The notes: generated by a model not told the origin, from the sequence alone. Numbered from the stretch's first letter, positions 43,751-52,600 are shown. The stretch is DNA of 64,000 nucleotides from Flavobacterium soyangense (GCF_015277675.1 NZ_JADHEC010000002.1:62001-126000); one strand, 5' to 3'. Program-made: numbers and translations.

Positions 43751-44323
43751 ATGAAAATGATGAGTAAAAAAATAGTAGTTATTATTGCAATTGCAATTTC
43801 AATTGTTTCTTGTAACAAACCAGCAGCAGAAGTTAAGGAAGTTAAAACGGCTTATGTAGACACCTCGGTTTTGATGAAAGAATATACAGCAACAAAAGAT
43901 CTTGATGCTAAATACAAAGCCAAAGGCGAAGAAAAAGGAAGACAGCTTCAAGCTGAAATTGAAAAATTCAAACTAGAAGCCTCAAACTTTCAAGCACAAG
44001 CACAAGCAAATGGACAAGCTTGGGCACAACAAAAAGGTGCTGAATTGCAAAGAAGAGAGCAACAATTAGGTCAAGCACAACAAGCACTTGCTCAACAATT
44101 ACAACAAGAGGGCGGTGTAGAAATGGATAGTTTAGTGGCTGATGTAAAAAAAATTATTAAAGCTTATGGCAAAGAAAAAGGGTTTGCCTATATTTATGGA
44201 ACAGGCGACTCTAATGCCAGTATTTTATATGCTGAAGATAAATATGATATTACGAAAGAAATCATCAAATTGTTGAACGATAAGTACAAAACTCCTGCTG
44301 CAAAAGAAGAAGTAAAAAAGTAA
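43751..44323 (+). CDS. OmpH/Skp-like periplasmic chaperone with lipoprotein-type signal
   Basis: 190 residues from the ATG at 43751. The signal SKKIVVIIAIAISIVSC ends in a lipobox-like IVSC, so the mature protein is probably acylated. The rest is a Skp-type coiled coil, unusually rich in Gln and Ala (LQRREQQLGQAQQALAQQLQ), followed by the conserved C-terminal end (GFAYIYGTGDSNASILYAED). Skp/OmpH proteins hold unfolded outer membrane proteins in the periplasm. Earlier in-frame ATGs at 43649 and 43715 are possible, but the first is upstream of the promoter and the second adds a charged leader before the signal. Confidence 0.8.
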   Translation: MKMMSKKIVVIIAIAISIVSCNKPAAEVKEVKTAYVDTSVLMKEYTATKDLDAKYKAKGEEKGRQLQAEIEKFKLEASNFQAQAQANGQAWAQQKGAELQRREQQLGQAQQALAQQLQQEGGVEMDSLVADVKKIIKAYGKEKGFAYIYGTGDSNASILYAEDKYDITKEIIKLLNDKYKTPAAKEEVKK

Positions 44324-44345
44324 TTTTGCAAAATCTGTATATCAA

Positions 44346-44373
44346 ATGTCACGCAATTGCGTGACATTTTTTG
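44346..44373 (+). terminator. Terminator of the OmpH-like gene
   Basis: A perfect 22-bp palindrome from ATGTCACGCAA at 44346 to TTGCGTGACAT ending 44367, then a T6 run. Confidence 0.85.
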
Positions 44374-44420
44374 TTATATTAACATTAAAACAATATTTTA
44401 GCTTTTAATTTATACCCCAA

Positions 44421-46688
44421 ATGCAAACCATTTCCGAAGCCGCCGTTTACACCTTACGATTTATCAATCAAACCCATCGCTCTATTTTCCTTACTGGAAA
44501 AGCAGGAACTGGAAAAACGACCCTTTTGCGTGAAATTATTCAAACCACGCACAAAAATACGGTTGTAGTTGCTCCAACAGGAATTGCCGCTTTAAATGCC
44601 GGCGGAGTTACCATTCACTCAATGTTTCAGTTGCCTTTTGGGGGATTTATTCCCGATAATTCATCGCCTCAGTTTTCGGAAAATACAAAGTTTGAAACTA
44701 AAGCTACTTTGCGCAGACATTTTAAAATGAGCGGTTTAAAAAAATCGGTTATTCGAAATATGGAATTGCTGATTATTGACGAAGTGAGTATGCTTCGCGC
44801 TGATTTATTGGATGCAATGGATTTTATGATGCAAACCGTCCGAAAAAAAAGCAGTCCTTTTGGTGGAGTTCAAGTTTTATACATAGGAGATTTATTGCAG
44901 TTACCACCTGTAATTCGAGATGAAGAATGGCGCACTTTGAAAACGTATTATAAAGGGAAATTCTTTTTTCATTCGCACGTTATTCAGCAAAACCCGCCAT
45001 TATATATCGAATTGTCCAAAATTTTTCGTCAAACGGATGATGTTTTTATTTCGATTTTGAACAATCTCAGAAACAACCAAATTTCTTCGGAAGATATTCA
45101 AAATTTGAATCAATACGTAAATCCAAATTTCGATTTGAAAGCCAATAAAGGCTACATCACTTTGACAACGCATAATGCCAAAGCCGATGCAATGAATGCG
45201 CAAGCCTTGCAAGATTTGGAAGGAAAGTTGGTTGTTTACAAACCATCAATTGTGGGCGATTTTCCAGAAAAAATTTTTCCTGTTGACGAAGAATTAGAGT
45301 TGAAAGTAGGAGCACAGGTAATGTTCGTTAAAAATGATTTGTCCTTTGAAAAAAAATATTTCAACGGCAAAATGGGGATTGTAAAATCACTTTCGAAAGA
45401 GGAGATTCTCGTTCATTTTCCCGATGAAAATACCACCATCGAAGTCGAAAGATATGAATGGGAAAATATTCGTTACAAAGTCGATGATTTGACCAAGGAA
45501 ATTGAGGAAGAAGTGTTAGGAACTTTTGTTCATTATCCTATAAAACTCGCTTGGGCAATCACGGTTCACAAGAGTCAAGGATTGACGTTTGACAAGGCTG
45601 CGCTCGATGTTTCGCAAGTTTTTCTTCCCGGACAAGCCTACGTGGCTTTATCGCGTTTGCGCTCATTAAATGGCTTAATTTTGCTTTCTCCGCTTCGGAT
45701 GAATGGCATTTCGAACGATCAGGACGTGATGGATTATTCATTGAACAAAGCTTCGGAAGAATTATTGAAAAATTCTTTACATTTTGAAACCAAAAATTTC
45801 ATCCACAACTATTTGATAAACAGTTTCGATTGGGCTGAATTGGCACAAGAATGGCGCAATCACAAGTTCAGTTATTCAGATAATTCCGAGATGTCGACCA
45901 AATCGAAACACGCAGTTTGGGCAGCAAATCAATTGGAAGCCATCGACAGGCTTTCGGATCCATCCCAAAAATTTATTCTGCAATTGAATAAAATTTTCAA
46001 TACTGAAACGGTCGATTTGAATCACGTTTCCGAACGATTCCAAGCGGCTTATAATTATTTTATCAAACCGATGGATGACCTGGTTTTTGAAATTCTTTGG
46101 AAAGTGGAAGAAATTAAACGCTTGAAGAAAGCCAAATCTTTTTATGACGAATTAATGGTGTTGGAAGAACTGCAAACCAAGGCTGTTTTGCGATTGATGA
46201 AAGCCAAATTATTGATTGAAACCGTAGTGGCAGGAGAAACCATTTCGAAGGAAAAATTAACTTCAGACATAATTAAAAAATACATTAGCCACAAAACCGA
46301 AGTCATTCAAAATCAATTCAAGGAACTCAATGTTACCTTAATTGAAGACGAAGCCGATGTGGAACGCTACACCAAAAAGAAAAAAGAAACAAAAGAACCC
46401 AAAAAATCTACAGTTCAGGAAACCTATGAATTGTGGCTCGAAAAGAATTCGATTAAAGAAATTGCAGCTATTAGAAAGTTTACCGAAGAAACTATTCTAG
46501 GGCATTTAACCAAGTTGATTATTTCCAAAACCATACGCATTAGCGACGTTTTGCCCGAAGATAAAATCCAGGAATTGACCGAGGCTTTTTATGGCTACAA
46601 AGAGGAATCTATTTCCCCTTTAAAAGAAAAATATGGAGATAAATTCACTTGGGAAGAGTTAAGAATGTTCAAGGCGAGTTTGAATTAG
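44421..46688 (+). CDS. Pif1/RecD-like DNA helicase with C-terminal helix-turn-helix
   Basis: 755 residues. Superfamily 1B helicase: Walker A TGKAGTGKTTLL at residues 25-36, Walker B ELLIIDEVSMLRADLL, then QVLYIGDLLQLPPV (motif III) and the C-terminal AWAITVHKSQGLTFDKAALD motif with GQAYVALSRLRSLNGLIL. From about residue 640 a charged linker leads to a domain resembling the helix-turn-helix HTH_40 module (YELWLEKNSIKEIAAIRKF). Probably acts on R-loops, G4 or replication forks, inferred from the family. Single gene with its own terminator. Confidence 0.88.
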   Translation: MQTISEAAVYTLRFINQTHRSIFLTGKAGTGKTTLLREIIQTTHKNTVVVAPTGIAALNAGGVTIHSMFQLPFGGFIPDNSSPQFSENTKFETKATLRRHFKMSGLKKSVIRNMELLIIDEVSMLRADLLDAMDFMMQTVRKKSSPFGGVQVLYIGDLLQLPPVIRDEEWRTLKTYYKGKFFFHSHVIQQNPPLYIELSKIFRQTDDVFISILNNLRNNQISSEDIQNLNQYVNPNFDLKANKGYITLTTHNAKADAMNAQALQDLEGKLVVYKPSIVGDFPEKIFPVDEELELKVGAQVMFVKNDLSFEKKYFNGKMGIVKSLSKEEILVHFPDENTTIEVERYEWENIRYKVDDLTKEIEEEVLGTFVHYPIKLAWAITVHKSQGLTFDKAALDVSQVFLPGQAYVALSRLRSLNGLILLSPLRMNGISNDQDVMDYSLNKASEELLKNSLHFETKNFIHNYLINSFDWAELAQEWRNHKFSYSDNSEMSTKSKHAVWAANQLEAIDRLSDPSQKFILQLNKIFNTETVDLNHVSERFQAAYNYFIKPMDDLVFEILWKVEEIKRLKKAKSFYDELMVLEELQTKAVLRLMKAKLLIETVVAGETISKEKLTSDIIKKYISHKTEVIQNQFKELNVTLIEDEADVERYTKKKKETKEPKKSTVQETYELWLEKNSIKEIAAIRKFTEETILGHLTKLIISKTIRISDVLPEDKIQELTEAFYGYKEESISPLKEKYGDKFTWEELRMFKASLN

Positions 46689-46696
46689 AAAACAAA

Positions 46697-46727
46697 AAAA
46701 AATCTATTCAATTAGAATAGATTTTTT
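46697..46727. terminator. Terminator between the helicase and SPOR genes
   Basis: AATCTATTC (46701-46709), loop AATTA, GAATAGATT (46715-46723) with A and T flanks on both sides; serves both convergent genes. Confidence 0.85.
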
Positions 46728-46731
46728 AAAT

Positions 46732-47679
46732 TTATAGTGATTCAACCAGAATCCAAGCATCTGGATTGTCGGTTTTTCGAATTTCCTGTTTAGCTTTTTC
46801 GGCTTCTGGGAAAGTGGCGTAACTTCCGTAAAGAACCGGAAATAATCCATATTTATTCTGTGGAATTCTTCTCGCTTTATATCCTTGTTCAGATAGTTTT
46901 TCAAATGCTTTTTGGGCATTTCTTTCGTCTCTAAATGCCCCTGCCATAATGTGGTAGGACATTTTTGATTCTTTTACAGTAAGTGTTACTGCCGGAATAG
47001 GGTTTTCGATAAAGAAAGTGGCTTCTTGAATTTTATGTTGAACTTGTTTTTGAACGGATTGTTGCACAATAATTGTTTCATTAGCGATTTGTTGTTGATA
47101 AATTGGATAACCAATAGCTCCTGTAATACCCAATCCCAAAACAAAAATAGCGGCATATTTCAAATAAACATTAGCTCTTCTTCTTTCTGGAATTAAAGAA
47201 ATTATTTCACTTTCCTCGATATTTTCCTCAAGAGCTTCGATTTTTTGTTCGAAAAGTTCTCTTTTTACCATTGGCGAAACGAAAGCACTTAAACCAAAAG
47301 AATTAGTCAAATAATTGGTTTGGTCATAAGGCGTAAAAATCAAATTTTTATCGGCGTTAAGCGAAAAATTCCCCACATTTTTGATGGAAAACAATCCGTT
47401 TTCTTGAAGCGCTTTTTTCCAATTGAAAACTTGGTATTGAATGGCGCTTATGGCATATTCGTAGGATGTTTTTTCGGTTTGGGCAATATGATTGGCCAAT
47501 AGTCCATCGTTATTTTTTAGATAAGCATTAAAAGAAATCATTTTCTTTGGAGGAAAAAAAGAATTGGAACTTTCAATTAATTGAGCTGATTGAATTTCGG
47601 TCAAAAAAGCTCCGAAACCCGGAACGGTTACACACTGGTAACGGTATAAAAGTTGTGCGATGTATGGTTCGATGTTCAT
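46732..47679 (-). CDS. HU-CCDC81 and SPOR domain protein
   Basis: 315 residues from the ATG at 47679. The N-terminus (PYIAQLLYRYQCVTVPGFGAFL) is the HU-like CCDC81 module of Bacteroidota, two copies over roughly residues 1-130. A transmembrane helix follows (AAIFVLGLGITGAIGYPIY, about 167-185), then a linker and a C-terminal SPOR domain (SYHIMAGAFRDERNAQKAFE, VLYGSYATFPEAEKAKQEI) that binds denuded peptidoglycan at the septum. A cell-division role is inferred. The promoter TTTG-N18-TAACTTTG ends 5 nt before the ATG. Confidence 0.88.
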   Translation of the reverse strand: MNIEPYIAQLLYRYQCVTVPGFGAFLTEIQSAQLIESSNSFFPPKKMISFNAYLKNNDGLLANHIAQTEKTSYEYAISAIQYQVFNWKKALQENGLFSIKNVGNFSLNADKNLIFTPYDQTNYLTNSFGLSAFVSPMVKRELFEQKIEALEENIEESEIISLIPERRRANVYLKYAAIFVLGLGITGAIGYPIYQQQIANETIIVQQSVQKQVQHKIQEATFFIENPIPAVTLTVKESKMSYHIMAGAFRDERNAQKAFEKLSEQGYKARRIPQNKYGLFPVLYGSYATFPEAEKAKQEIRKTDNPDAWILVESL

Positions 47680-47684
47680 AGACA

Positions 47685-47714
47685 CAAAGTTATACATTGA
47701 GAATAGTTATCAAA
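47685..47714 (-). promoter_or_regulatory. Promoter of the SPOR gene (TTTG-N18-TAACTTTG)
   Basis: Both elements match the Bacteroidota consensus: TTTG at 47714-47711 and TAACTTTG at 47692-47685. Only 5 nt remain before the ATG at 47679, predicting a leaderless mRNA. Confidence 0.7.
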
Positions 47715-47781
47715 ATTTTATTCACAATTTTTATTAACAATCCGCATAAATTTTTATACATTTCAACCTCAAATAATTAGT

Positions 47782-48882
47782 ATGACAGACCAAGATTTAT
47801 TTCATTTATTGGCATTGCAACAAGTAGAAGGTGTGGGCGATATTATGGCCAAAAAATTAATAAATCATTGCGGAAGTGCAGAAGCAGTTTTCAAGACAAA
47901 AACTTCCCAAATCGCTGCCATTGATGGAATTGGTTCCATTTTAATCCAAAATTTAAAAAGTAAAACCGTTTTCGAAAAAGCCGAACAAGAACTTCAGTTT
48001 ATAAAATCAAACGAAATCAACATTTCTTATTTCCAGAACGAAAATTACCCCGATCGTTTGAAACATTGCATCGACGGACCAGTTTTGTTGTTTACATCAG
48101 GGAATATTGACTTGAAAAACAAAAAAATAATCAGCATTGTAGGAACCCGGCAAATCACGTCTTACGGAATGGAGTTCTGCCGAAAACTGATTGAAGATTT
48201 GGCGCCGCTTGATCCTGTAATTGTGAGTGGTTTTGCTTATGGAGTTGATATTTTTGCACACCAATTAGCTATAGAACACGACCTGCAAACTATAGGCGTT
48301 GTGGCTCACGGGTTGAACCAAATTTATCCCAAAACCCACAAGAAATACGTTGCCAAAGTGGAACAAAACGGCGGTTTTATGACCGAATTTTGGAGTTCGT
48401 CCAATCCTGAAAAAGAGAATTTTGTTCGCAGAAACCGCATTGTGGCAGGAATTTCTGAAGCCACAATTGTCATCGAATCTGCCGATAGAGGCGGTTCATT
48501 AATCACTGCAAATATTGCAAATGATTACAACCGCGATGTTTTTGCTGTTCCAGGAAGAATAACGGATAAATACAGTCAAGGTTGCAATAATTTGATTAAA
48601 ACCCAAAAAGCAAATCTGCTAACAAGTGCTGCGGATTTAATTTATATCTTGAATTGGGACATCGACAGTAAAACTAAACCTATACAAAAGCAATTGTTTG
48701 TCACTCTCGAGAATGACGAACAAAAAGTATACGATTACCTTCTAAAAAACGGAAAAGAATTGATGGATATAATTGCCTTGCGATGTGATTTCCCTATTTA
48801 TAAAATCTCGGGAATGCTCCTGAATATGGAACTCAAAGGAGTAATTCGACCGTTGCCTGGGAAATTGTTTGAGGCGATTTAG
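47782..48882 (+). CDS. dprA: DNA-processing protein DprA
   Basis: 366 residues. N-terminal helix-hairpin-helix/SAM-like region (QVEGVGDIMAKKLINHCG), central Rossmann-like ssDNA-binding fold (IISIVGTRQITSYGMEFCRK, IVSGFAYGVDIFAHQLA, AVPGRITDKYSQGCNNLI), and a winged-helix C-terminus (LKNGKELMDIIALRCDFP). DprA loads RecA on incoming single-stranded DNA during transformation; recA itself is at 51.4 kb. Divergent from the SPOR gene with about 100 bp between. Confidence 0.94.
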   Translation: MTDQDLFHLLALQQVEGVGDIMAKKLINHCGSAEAVFKTKTSQIAAIDGIGSILIQNLKSKTVFEKAEQELQFIKSNEINISYFQNENYPDRLKHCIDGPVLLFTSGNIDLKNKKIISIVGTRQITSYGMEFCRKLIEDLAPLDPVIVSGFAYGVDIFAHQLAIEHDLQTIGVVAHGLNQIYPKTHKKYVAKVEQNGGFMTEFWSSSNPEKENFVRRNRIVAGISEATIVIESADRGGSLITANIANDYNRDVFAVPGRITDKYSQGCNNLIKTQKANLLTSAADLIYILNWDIDSKTKPIQKQLFVTLENDEQKVYDYLLKNGKELMDIIALRCDFPIYKISGMLLNMELKGVIRPLPGKLFEAI

Positions 48883-48941
48883 AAAAGCAGATTCACAGAT
48901 TACAAATCATTTTTTATCCGTGAATCTGTGGCTATCTTCGT

Positions 48942-49913
48942 TTACTCAAACCCCAATTTCGATCTCACTCTTCCTAAAACTCCATTAGCAACAATTCCTG
49001 CTTTTTCGGCGCCGGTTTTTAATAAAGAATCCACTTCACTAAGGTTATTCATAAAGTAATTGTATTTCTCTCTTTCGGTTTTGAATCTTTCGACAATCAG
49101 TTCAAACAAAGCTTGTTTGGAGTGACCGTAACCGTAATTTCCGCCTAAATAATTGGCTCTCATTGCGGCGATTTGTTCTGATGTTGCCAATAAGGAATAA
49201 ATAGCAAAAGCATTACAAGTATCCGGATTTTTTGGAGCTTCGAGCGGAGTGCTATCGGTTTCGATGCTCATTACTTGTTTACGCAAGGTTTTATCATCCA
49301 AGAAAATATTGATAATATTATTGGCTGATTTACTCATTTTTCCACCATTAGTACCAGGAATTAACATACTGTCTTTTTGGATTATGGCTTCAGGAATTAC
49401 AAAGGTTTCTCCCATTTGGTGATTGAAACGGGAAGCCACATCGCGTGTAATTTCTACGTGTTGCAACTGGTCTTTTCCAACGGGAACAAACTCCGCATCA
49501 TACAACAAAATATCAGCAGCCATCAACATTGGATACGAAAATAACCCGGCATTTACATCTTCCAGTCTATCGGCTTTGTCTTTGAAAGAATGTGCCAAAG
49601 TCAACCTTTGGAACGGAAAAAAACAACTCAAATACCAAGACAATTCCGCAGTTTGTGGTACATCAGACTGACGATAAAAAACCACTTTATCTACATTCAA
49701 ACCACAAGCAAGCCAAGCTGCTGCTGTGCTATACGTATTTTCTCTTAATGTTTTTCCGTCTTTTATTTGGGTTATCGAATGCAAATCGGCAATGAAAAGA
49801 AAGGATTCATTTGCTGGATTATTTGATAATTCAATTGCGGGAATGATTGCGCCAAGTAAGTTTCCTAAATGTGGTGTTCCTGTACTTTGAACGCCAGTGA
49901 GTATTTTTGCCAT
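48942..49913 (-). CDS. trpS: Tryptophan--tRNA ligase
   Basis: 323 residues, class I synthetase of the bacterial short form. Opening GVQSTGTPHLGNLLGAI carries the HIGH-equivalent, and GTNGGKMSKSANNIINIF is the KMSKS loop. It charges tRNA-Trp. Convergent with dprA (stop to stop about 59 bp). Immediately upstream of its ATG lies the left inverted repeat of the GxxExxY cassette, 13 bp away, so the cassette sits in the trpS promoter region. Confidence 0.95.
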   Translation of the reverse strand: MAKILTGVQSTGTPHLGNLLGAIIPAIELSNNPANESFLFIADLHSITQIKDGKTLRENTYSTAAAWLACGLNVDKVVFYRQSDVPQTAELSWYLSCFFPFQRLTLAHSFKDKADRLEDVNAGLFSYPMLMAADILLYDAEFVPVGKDQLQHVEITRDVASRFNHQMGETFVIPEAIIQKDSMLIPGTNGGKMSKSANNIINIFLDDKTLRKQVMSIETDSTPLEAPKNPDTCNAFAIYSLLATSEQIAAMRANYLGGNYGYGHSKQALFELIVERFKTEREKYNYFMNNLSEVDSLLKTGAEKAGIVANGVLGRVRSKLGFE

Positions 49914-49926
49914 TATGTTTATTTCT

Positions 49927-49958
49927 TAACCACAAAGTTCGCAAAGATTTTCGCAAAG
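49927..49958 (+). repeat. Left 32-bp inverted repeat of the GxxExxY cassette
   Basis: Starts TAACCACAAAGTTCGCAAAG and ends TTTTCGCAAAG. It matches the reverse complement of 50442-50473 at 27 of 32 positions. A second partial direct copy (ACCACAAAGGTTGCAAAG) follows at 49981, 52 bp on. Confidence 0.75.
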
Positions 49959-50050
49959 ATTGCAAAGTTTTAATTTTTCTACCACAAAGGTTGCAAAGTT
50001 TTTCGTAAAGTTCTCAAAGATTTAGAGTTTTTTAAAAAAGTTTTCAAATG

Positions 50051-50428
50051 TTATAAATTATTGACTACTCTTCTAATGCCATTTTTTAGTAGAACTTCGT
50101 TAAAGTTTATTAATAGTCCGAGTTTATAGTTTCCAAGTTTTAAATACGTTAGAGTTTGAGCTAAGTGAATTTCGCACAATGACTCTACACTTTTAAGTTC
50201 AATTATAAATTTGTTTTCTACCAATAAATCAACTCGATAACCGCAATCTAATTTTACCTCTTCAAAGATTATTGGCAAAACTTTTTCTTTTTCAACAAAA
50301 AGTCCAAATTGATTTATTTTATAAAACAAACATTCTTTATACGCATTTTCCAATAAACCTGGGCCAAGACCTCTATGAACTTCAATTGCTAGACCTATAA
50401 TAATTTTGGAAATTTCATTTTCAGTCAT
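50051..50428 (-). CDS. GxxExxY protein (PD-(D/E)XK nuclease-like)
   Basis: 125 residues. The name-giving motif GLLENAY is at residues 24-30. A nuclease-type active site can be read downstream: D67 in YRVDLLV, E77-x-K79 in IIELKS, and Q91-x3-Y95 in QTLTYLKL, the QxxxY being the extra motif of Cas4/RecB-like nucleases. No activity has, to my knowledge, been shown for the family. The gene lies between 32-bp inverted repeats with no partner gene, so a selfish or mobile character is suspected. Soluble, no signal. Confidence 0.8.
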   Translation of the reverse strand: MTENEISKIIIGLAIEVHRGLGPGLLENAYKECLFYKINQFGLFVEKEKVLPIIFEEVKLDCGYRVDLLVENKFIIELKSVESLCEIHLAQTLTYLKLGNYKLGLLINFNEVLLKNGIRRVVNNL

Positions 50429-50441
50429 CTTTTCTTTTATA

Positions 50442-50473
50442 CTTTGCGAAAAATTTTGTGCACTTTGCGGTTA
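50442..50473 (-). repeat. Right 32-bp inverted repeat of the GxxExxY cassette
   Basis: Plus strand begins CTTTGCGAAAAATTTTGTGC; its reverse complement matches the left repeat at 27 of 32 positions, with the terminal TAACC and the inner TTTTCGCAAAG conserved. Confidence 0.75.
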
Positions 50474-50501
50474 GACATATTCAAACTTACACACTTTTAC
50501 T

Positions 50502-50509
50502 TACTTTTG
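50502..50509 (+). promoter_or_regulatory. -7 element TACTTTTG for plsC
   Basis: Exact TAnnTTTG ending 5 nt before the ATG at 50515; predicts a leaderless transcript and rejects the earlier in-frame ATG at 50458. Confidence 0.55.
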
Positions 50510-50514
50510 ACGCT

Positions 50515-51267
50515 ATGAGAGGAATAAAAATTATTTTTTGGGCTGTTTGGCGTGTCTGGTTTTATGTTTTAATGACCATTCCCATTCTTGTGATGTTTCC
50601 TTTTCTGGTATTGTCCATTTTGACCGATAGCGGCTATCCTTATTTTTTTAAAATGGCGAGGATTTGGTCGAAAGTCATTCTTTTTGGAATGGGATTTTAT
50701 TATAAAACCGAAAAAGATCAAGAACTCGAGTCCCATAAAAGTTATATGTTTGTTGCCAATCACACTTCGATGGTCGACATTATGCTGATGCTTGTCTCGG
50801 TAAAAAAACCATTTGTTTTTGTGGGAAAAAAAGAGCTGTCAAAAATTCCATTGTTTGGTTTTTTCTATAAACGAACCTGTATTTTAGTCGACAGAACAAA
50901 TTCCAGAAGCAAACACGGAGTTTTTGAAAGAGCCCAAAAAAGAATCAATCAAGGACTTAGTATTTGTATTTTTCCCGAAGGTGGTGTTCCCAATGATGAA
51001 TCCATAGTTTTAGACCATTTTAAAGACGGAGCTTTCCGCTTGGCGATTGACTATCAATTACCGATTGTTCCCATTGCTTTTGGAGATAATAAAAAGCGAT
51101 ATTCCTATACCATTTTTAGTGGAAGCCCAGGACTTTTACGCGTAAAAATTCTTCCATTTATTGAAACAAAAGGAAAAACAATGGCTGACAAGAATAGCAT
51201 TAAAGATCAAGCTTGGAAAGAAATTCACGAACAATTATTAGAGTTTCAGAAGAAAACAATTAAGTAA
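50515..51267 (+). CDS. plsC: 1-acyl-sn-glycerol-3-phosphate acyltransferase
   Basis: 250 residues from the ATG at 50515. It acylates lysophosphatidate to phosphatidate in phospholipid synthesis. An N-terminal membrane segment (RVWFYVLMTIPILVMFPFLVL) is followed by the catalytic NHTSMVD (H-x4-D), RTCILVDRTN, and FPEGGVPN as the third acyltransferase motif. Inner membrane, cytoplasmic face. A longer frame to 50458 would extend back over the cassette's right inverted repeat and the promoter and is rejected. Confidence 0.88.
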   Translation: MRGIKIIFWAVWRVWFYVLMTIPILVMFPFLVLSILTDSGYPYFFKMARIWSKVILFGMGFYYKTEKDQELESHKSYMFVANHTSMVDIMLMLVSVKKPFVFVGKKELSKIPLFGFFYKRTCILVDRTNSRSKHGVFERAQKRINQGLSICIFPEGGVPNDESIVLDHFKDGAFRLAIDYQLPIVPIAFGDNKKRYSYTIFSGSPGLLRVKILPFIETKGKTMADKNSIKDQAWKEIHEQLLEFQKKTIK

Positions 51268-51270
51268 CTT

Positions 51271-51338
51271 GTCATTTCGACGAAGGATAAATCACATAAC
51301 CAGAGAAACAATGAGATTGCTTCGTTCCTCGCAATGAC
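51271..51338. repeat. 68-bp imperfect inverted-repeat element
   Basis: Begins GTCATTTCGACGAAGGA and ends TTCCTCGCAATGAC; the two ends pair imperfectly. The right arm contains the widespread bacterial interspersed repeat TTGCGAGGAACGAAGCAATC (as its reverse complement). Located between plsC and the recA terminator, in no gene. Confidence 0.7.
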
Positions 51339-51341
51339 AGT

Positions 51342-51373
51342 AAAAAAAAGAGCCTCACATTGGAGACTCTTTT
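51342..51373 (-). terminator. recA terminator
   Basis: Read on the minus strand: AAAAGAG-x-CTC, short loop, GAG-x-CTCTTTT with one mismatch and a T run, just after the recA stop at 51380. Confidence 0.75.
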
Positions 51374-51379
51374 CTAATT

Positions 51380-52384
51380 TTAAGCATTATTTTCTTTAAT
51401 CTTAGCCTTAATTTTGACTTCTAATTCATCGGCTAATTCCGGATTGTCTTTGATTAAAGCTTTCACCGCATCTCGACCTTGTCCTAATTTGGTTTCACCA
51501 TAACTAAACCAAGAACCCGCTTTTTTGATAATTTCAAATTCAACGGCTAAATCTAAGATTTCTCCTGTTTTTGAAATTCCTTCGCCGTACATAATATCAA
51601 ATTCGGCAACTTTAAATGGCGGAGCCACTTTGTTTTTCACGACTTTCACTTTGGTTCTGTTTCCAAGTACGTTATCACCATCTTTTATTTGTGTTGAACG
51701 ACGAATATCCAAACGAACCGAAGCATAAAACTTCAATGCATTTCCACCCGTTGTGGTTTCTGGATTTCCGAACATTACGCCAATTTTCTCTCTCAACTGG
51801 TTGATGAAGAAAACCGTACAATTGGTTTTGCTGATCGTTCCGGTCAATTTTCTCAATGCCTGGGACATCAAACGAGCATGAAGACCCATTTTAGAATCAC
51901 CCATTTCGCCTTCGATTTCACTTTTTGGAGTCAAAGCGGCAACCGAGTCAATCACGACAATATCAATGGCGCCAGAACGAATTAAATTCTCGGCAATTTC
52001 TAATGCTTGTTCCCCATTGTCAGGTTGCGATATGATTAAGTTTTCGATGTCAACGCCTAATTTTTCGGCATAATTTCTATCGAAAGCGTGTTCTGCATCT
52101 ATAAAAGCTGCGATTCCTCCGGCTTTTTGAGCTTCGGCAATAGCGTGCAAAGTCAAGGTTGTTTTTCCTGAAGATTCTGGACCGTATATTTCAATCACTC
52201 TTCCTCTTGGATAACCGCCAACTCCCAAGGCTAAATCGATACCCAAAGATCCAGACGAAATAGTTTCTACTTCTTCGACGGCTTTGTCTCCCATTTTCAT
52301 CACGGTGCCTTTTCCGTAGGTTTTATCCAGTTTGTCAAGGGTTAGTTGTAGTGCTTTTAATTTGGCTTCTTTCTCTGAACTCAT
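51380..52384 (-). CDS. recA: Recombinase RecA
   Basis: 334 residues from the ATG at 52384; an in-frame ATG at 52408 would add eight residues and is also possible. RecA forms the strand-exchange filament and stimulates LexA-type cleavage. Walker A is [30 protein letters not shown] the Walker B/loop 1 region, [20 protein letters not shown] loop 2, and the C-terminal acidic helix is present. A weak promoter (TTG-N19-TATTTTTA) lies upstream on the minus strand. No SOS operator is evident by eye. Confidence 0.97.
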   Translation of the reverse strand: MSSEKEAKLKALQLTLDKLDKTYGKGTVMKMGDKAVEEVETISSGSLGIDLALGVGGYPRGRVIEIYGPESSGKTTLTLHAIAEAQKAGGIAAFIDAEHAFDRNYAEKLGVDIENLIISQPDNGEQALEIAENLIRSGAIDIVVIDSVAALTPKSEIEGEMGDSKMGLHARLMSQALRKLTGTISKTNCTVFFINQLREKIGVMFGNPETTTGGNALKFYASVRLDIRRSTQIKDGDNVLGNRTKVKVVKNKVAPPFKVAEFDIMYGEGISKTGEILDLAVEFEIIKKAGSWFSYGETKLGQGRDAVKALIKDNPELADELEVKIKAKIKENNA

Positions 52385-52600
52385 CGTGTCTTTTATCTTT
52401 TCTTTCATTTATTTTTTGTGTTTCTCTTTTTGTAAAAATACTTCTTTTTTTGGAAGAAGCAAGGGGAGTGTTTTATGGAAATTTGAGGGTGTTTTTTGAA
52501 TTATAGTTTTATTGATTTGTCGTTTTCATGGTTTAAAAACTTAAACTTTTGCTAGATGAGATTTCAAATAATATCGATTAAATTCAAAAATAAAACCTTG

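Larger units (their letters stand above)
49927..50473. mobile_element. Candidate 547-bp non-autonomous cassette carrying a GxxExxY gene
   Basis: Inverted repeats of 32 bp bound one gene and nothing else; no transposase or integrase is present. It separates the trpS start from the plsC promoter. No clear target-site duplication is visible (left flank ttatttct, right flank gacatatt), so the insertion is either old or did not duplicate its target. Calling it mobile is inference from the repeat structure and from related GCAAAG-rich remnants at 56963-57182. Confidence 0.45.

Noticed and set aside
47718..47726. TTATTCACA, a DnaA-box-like 9-mer between the SPOR gene and dprA, as a hint of oriC.
   Set aside because: Only a single box is visible and it lies by a promoter; origin position is argued from parS sites instead.
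50458..50514. Longer N-terminus for plsC from the ATG at 50458.
   Set aside because: It extends over the cassette inverted repeat and upstream of the -7 element, and adds no conserved residues.
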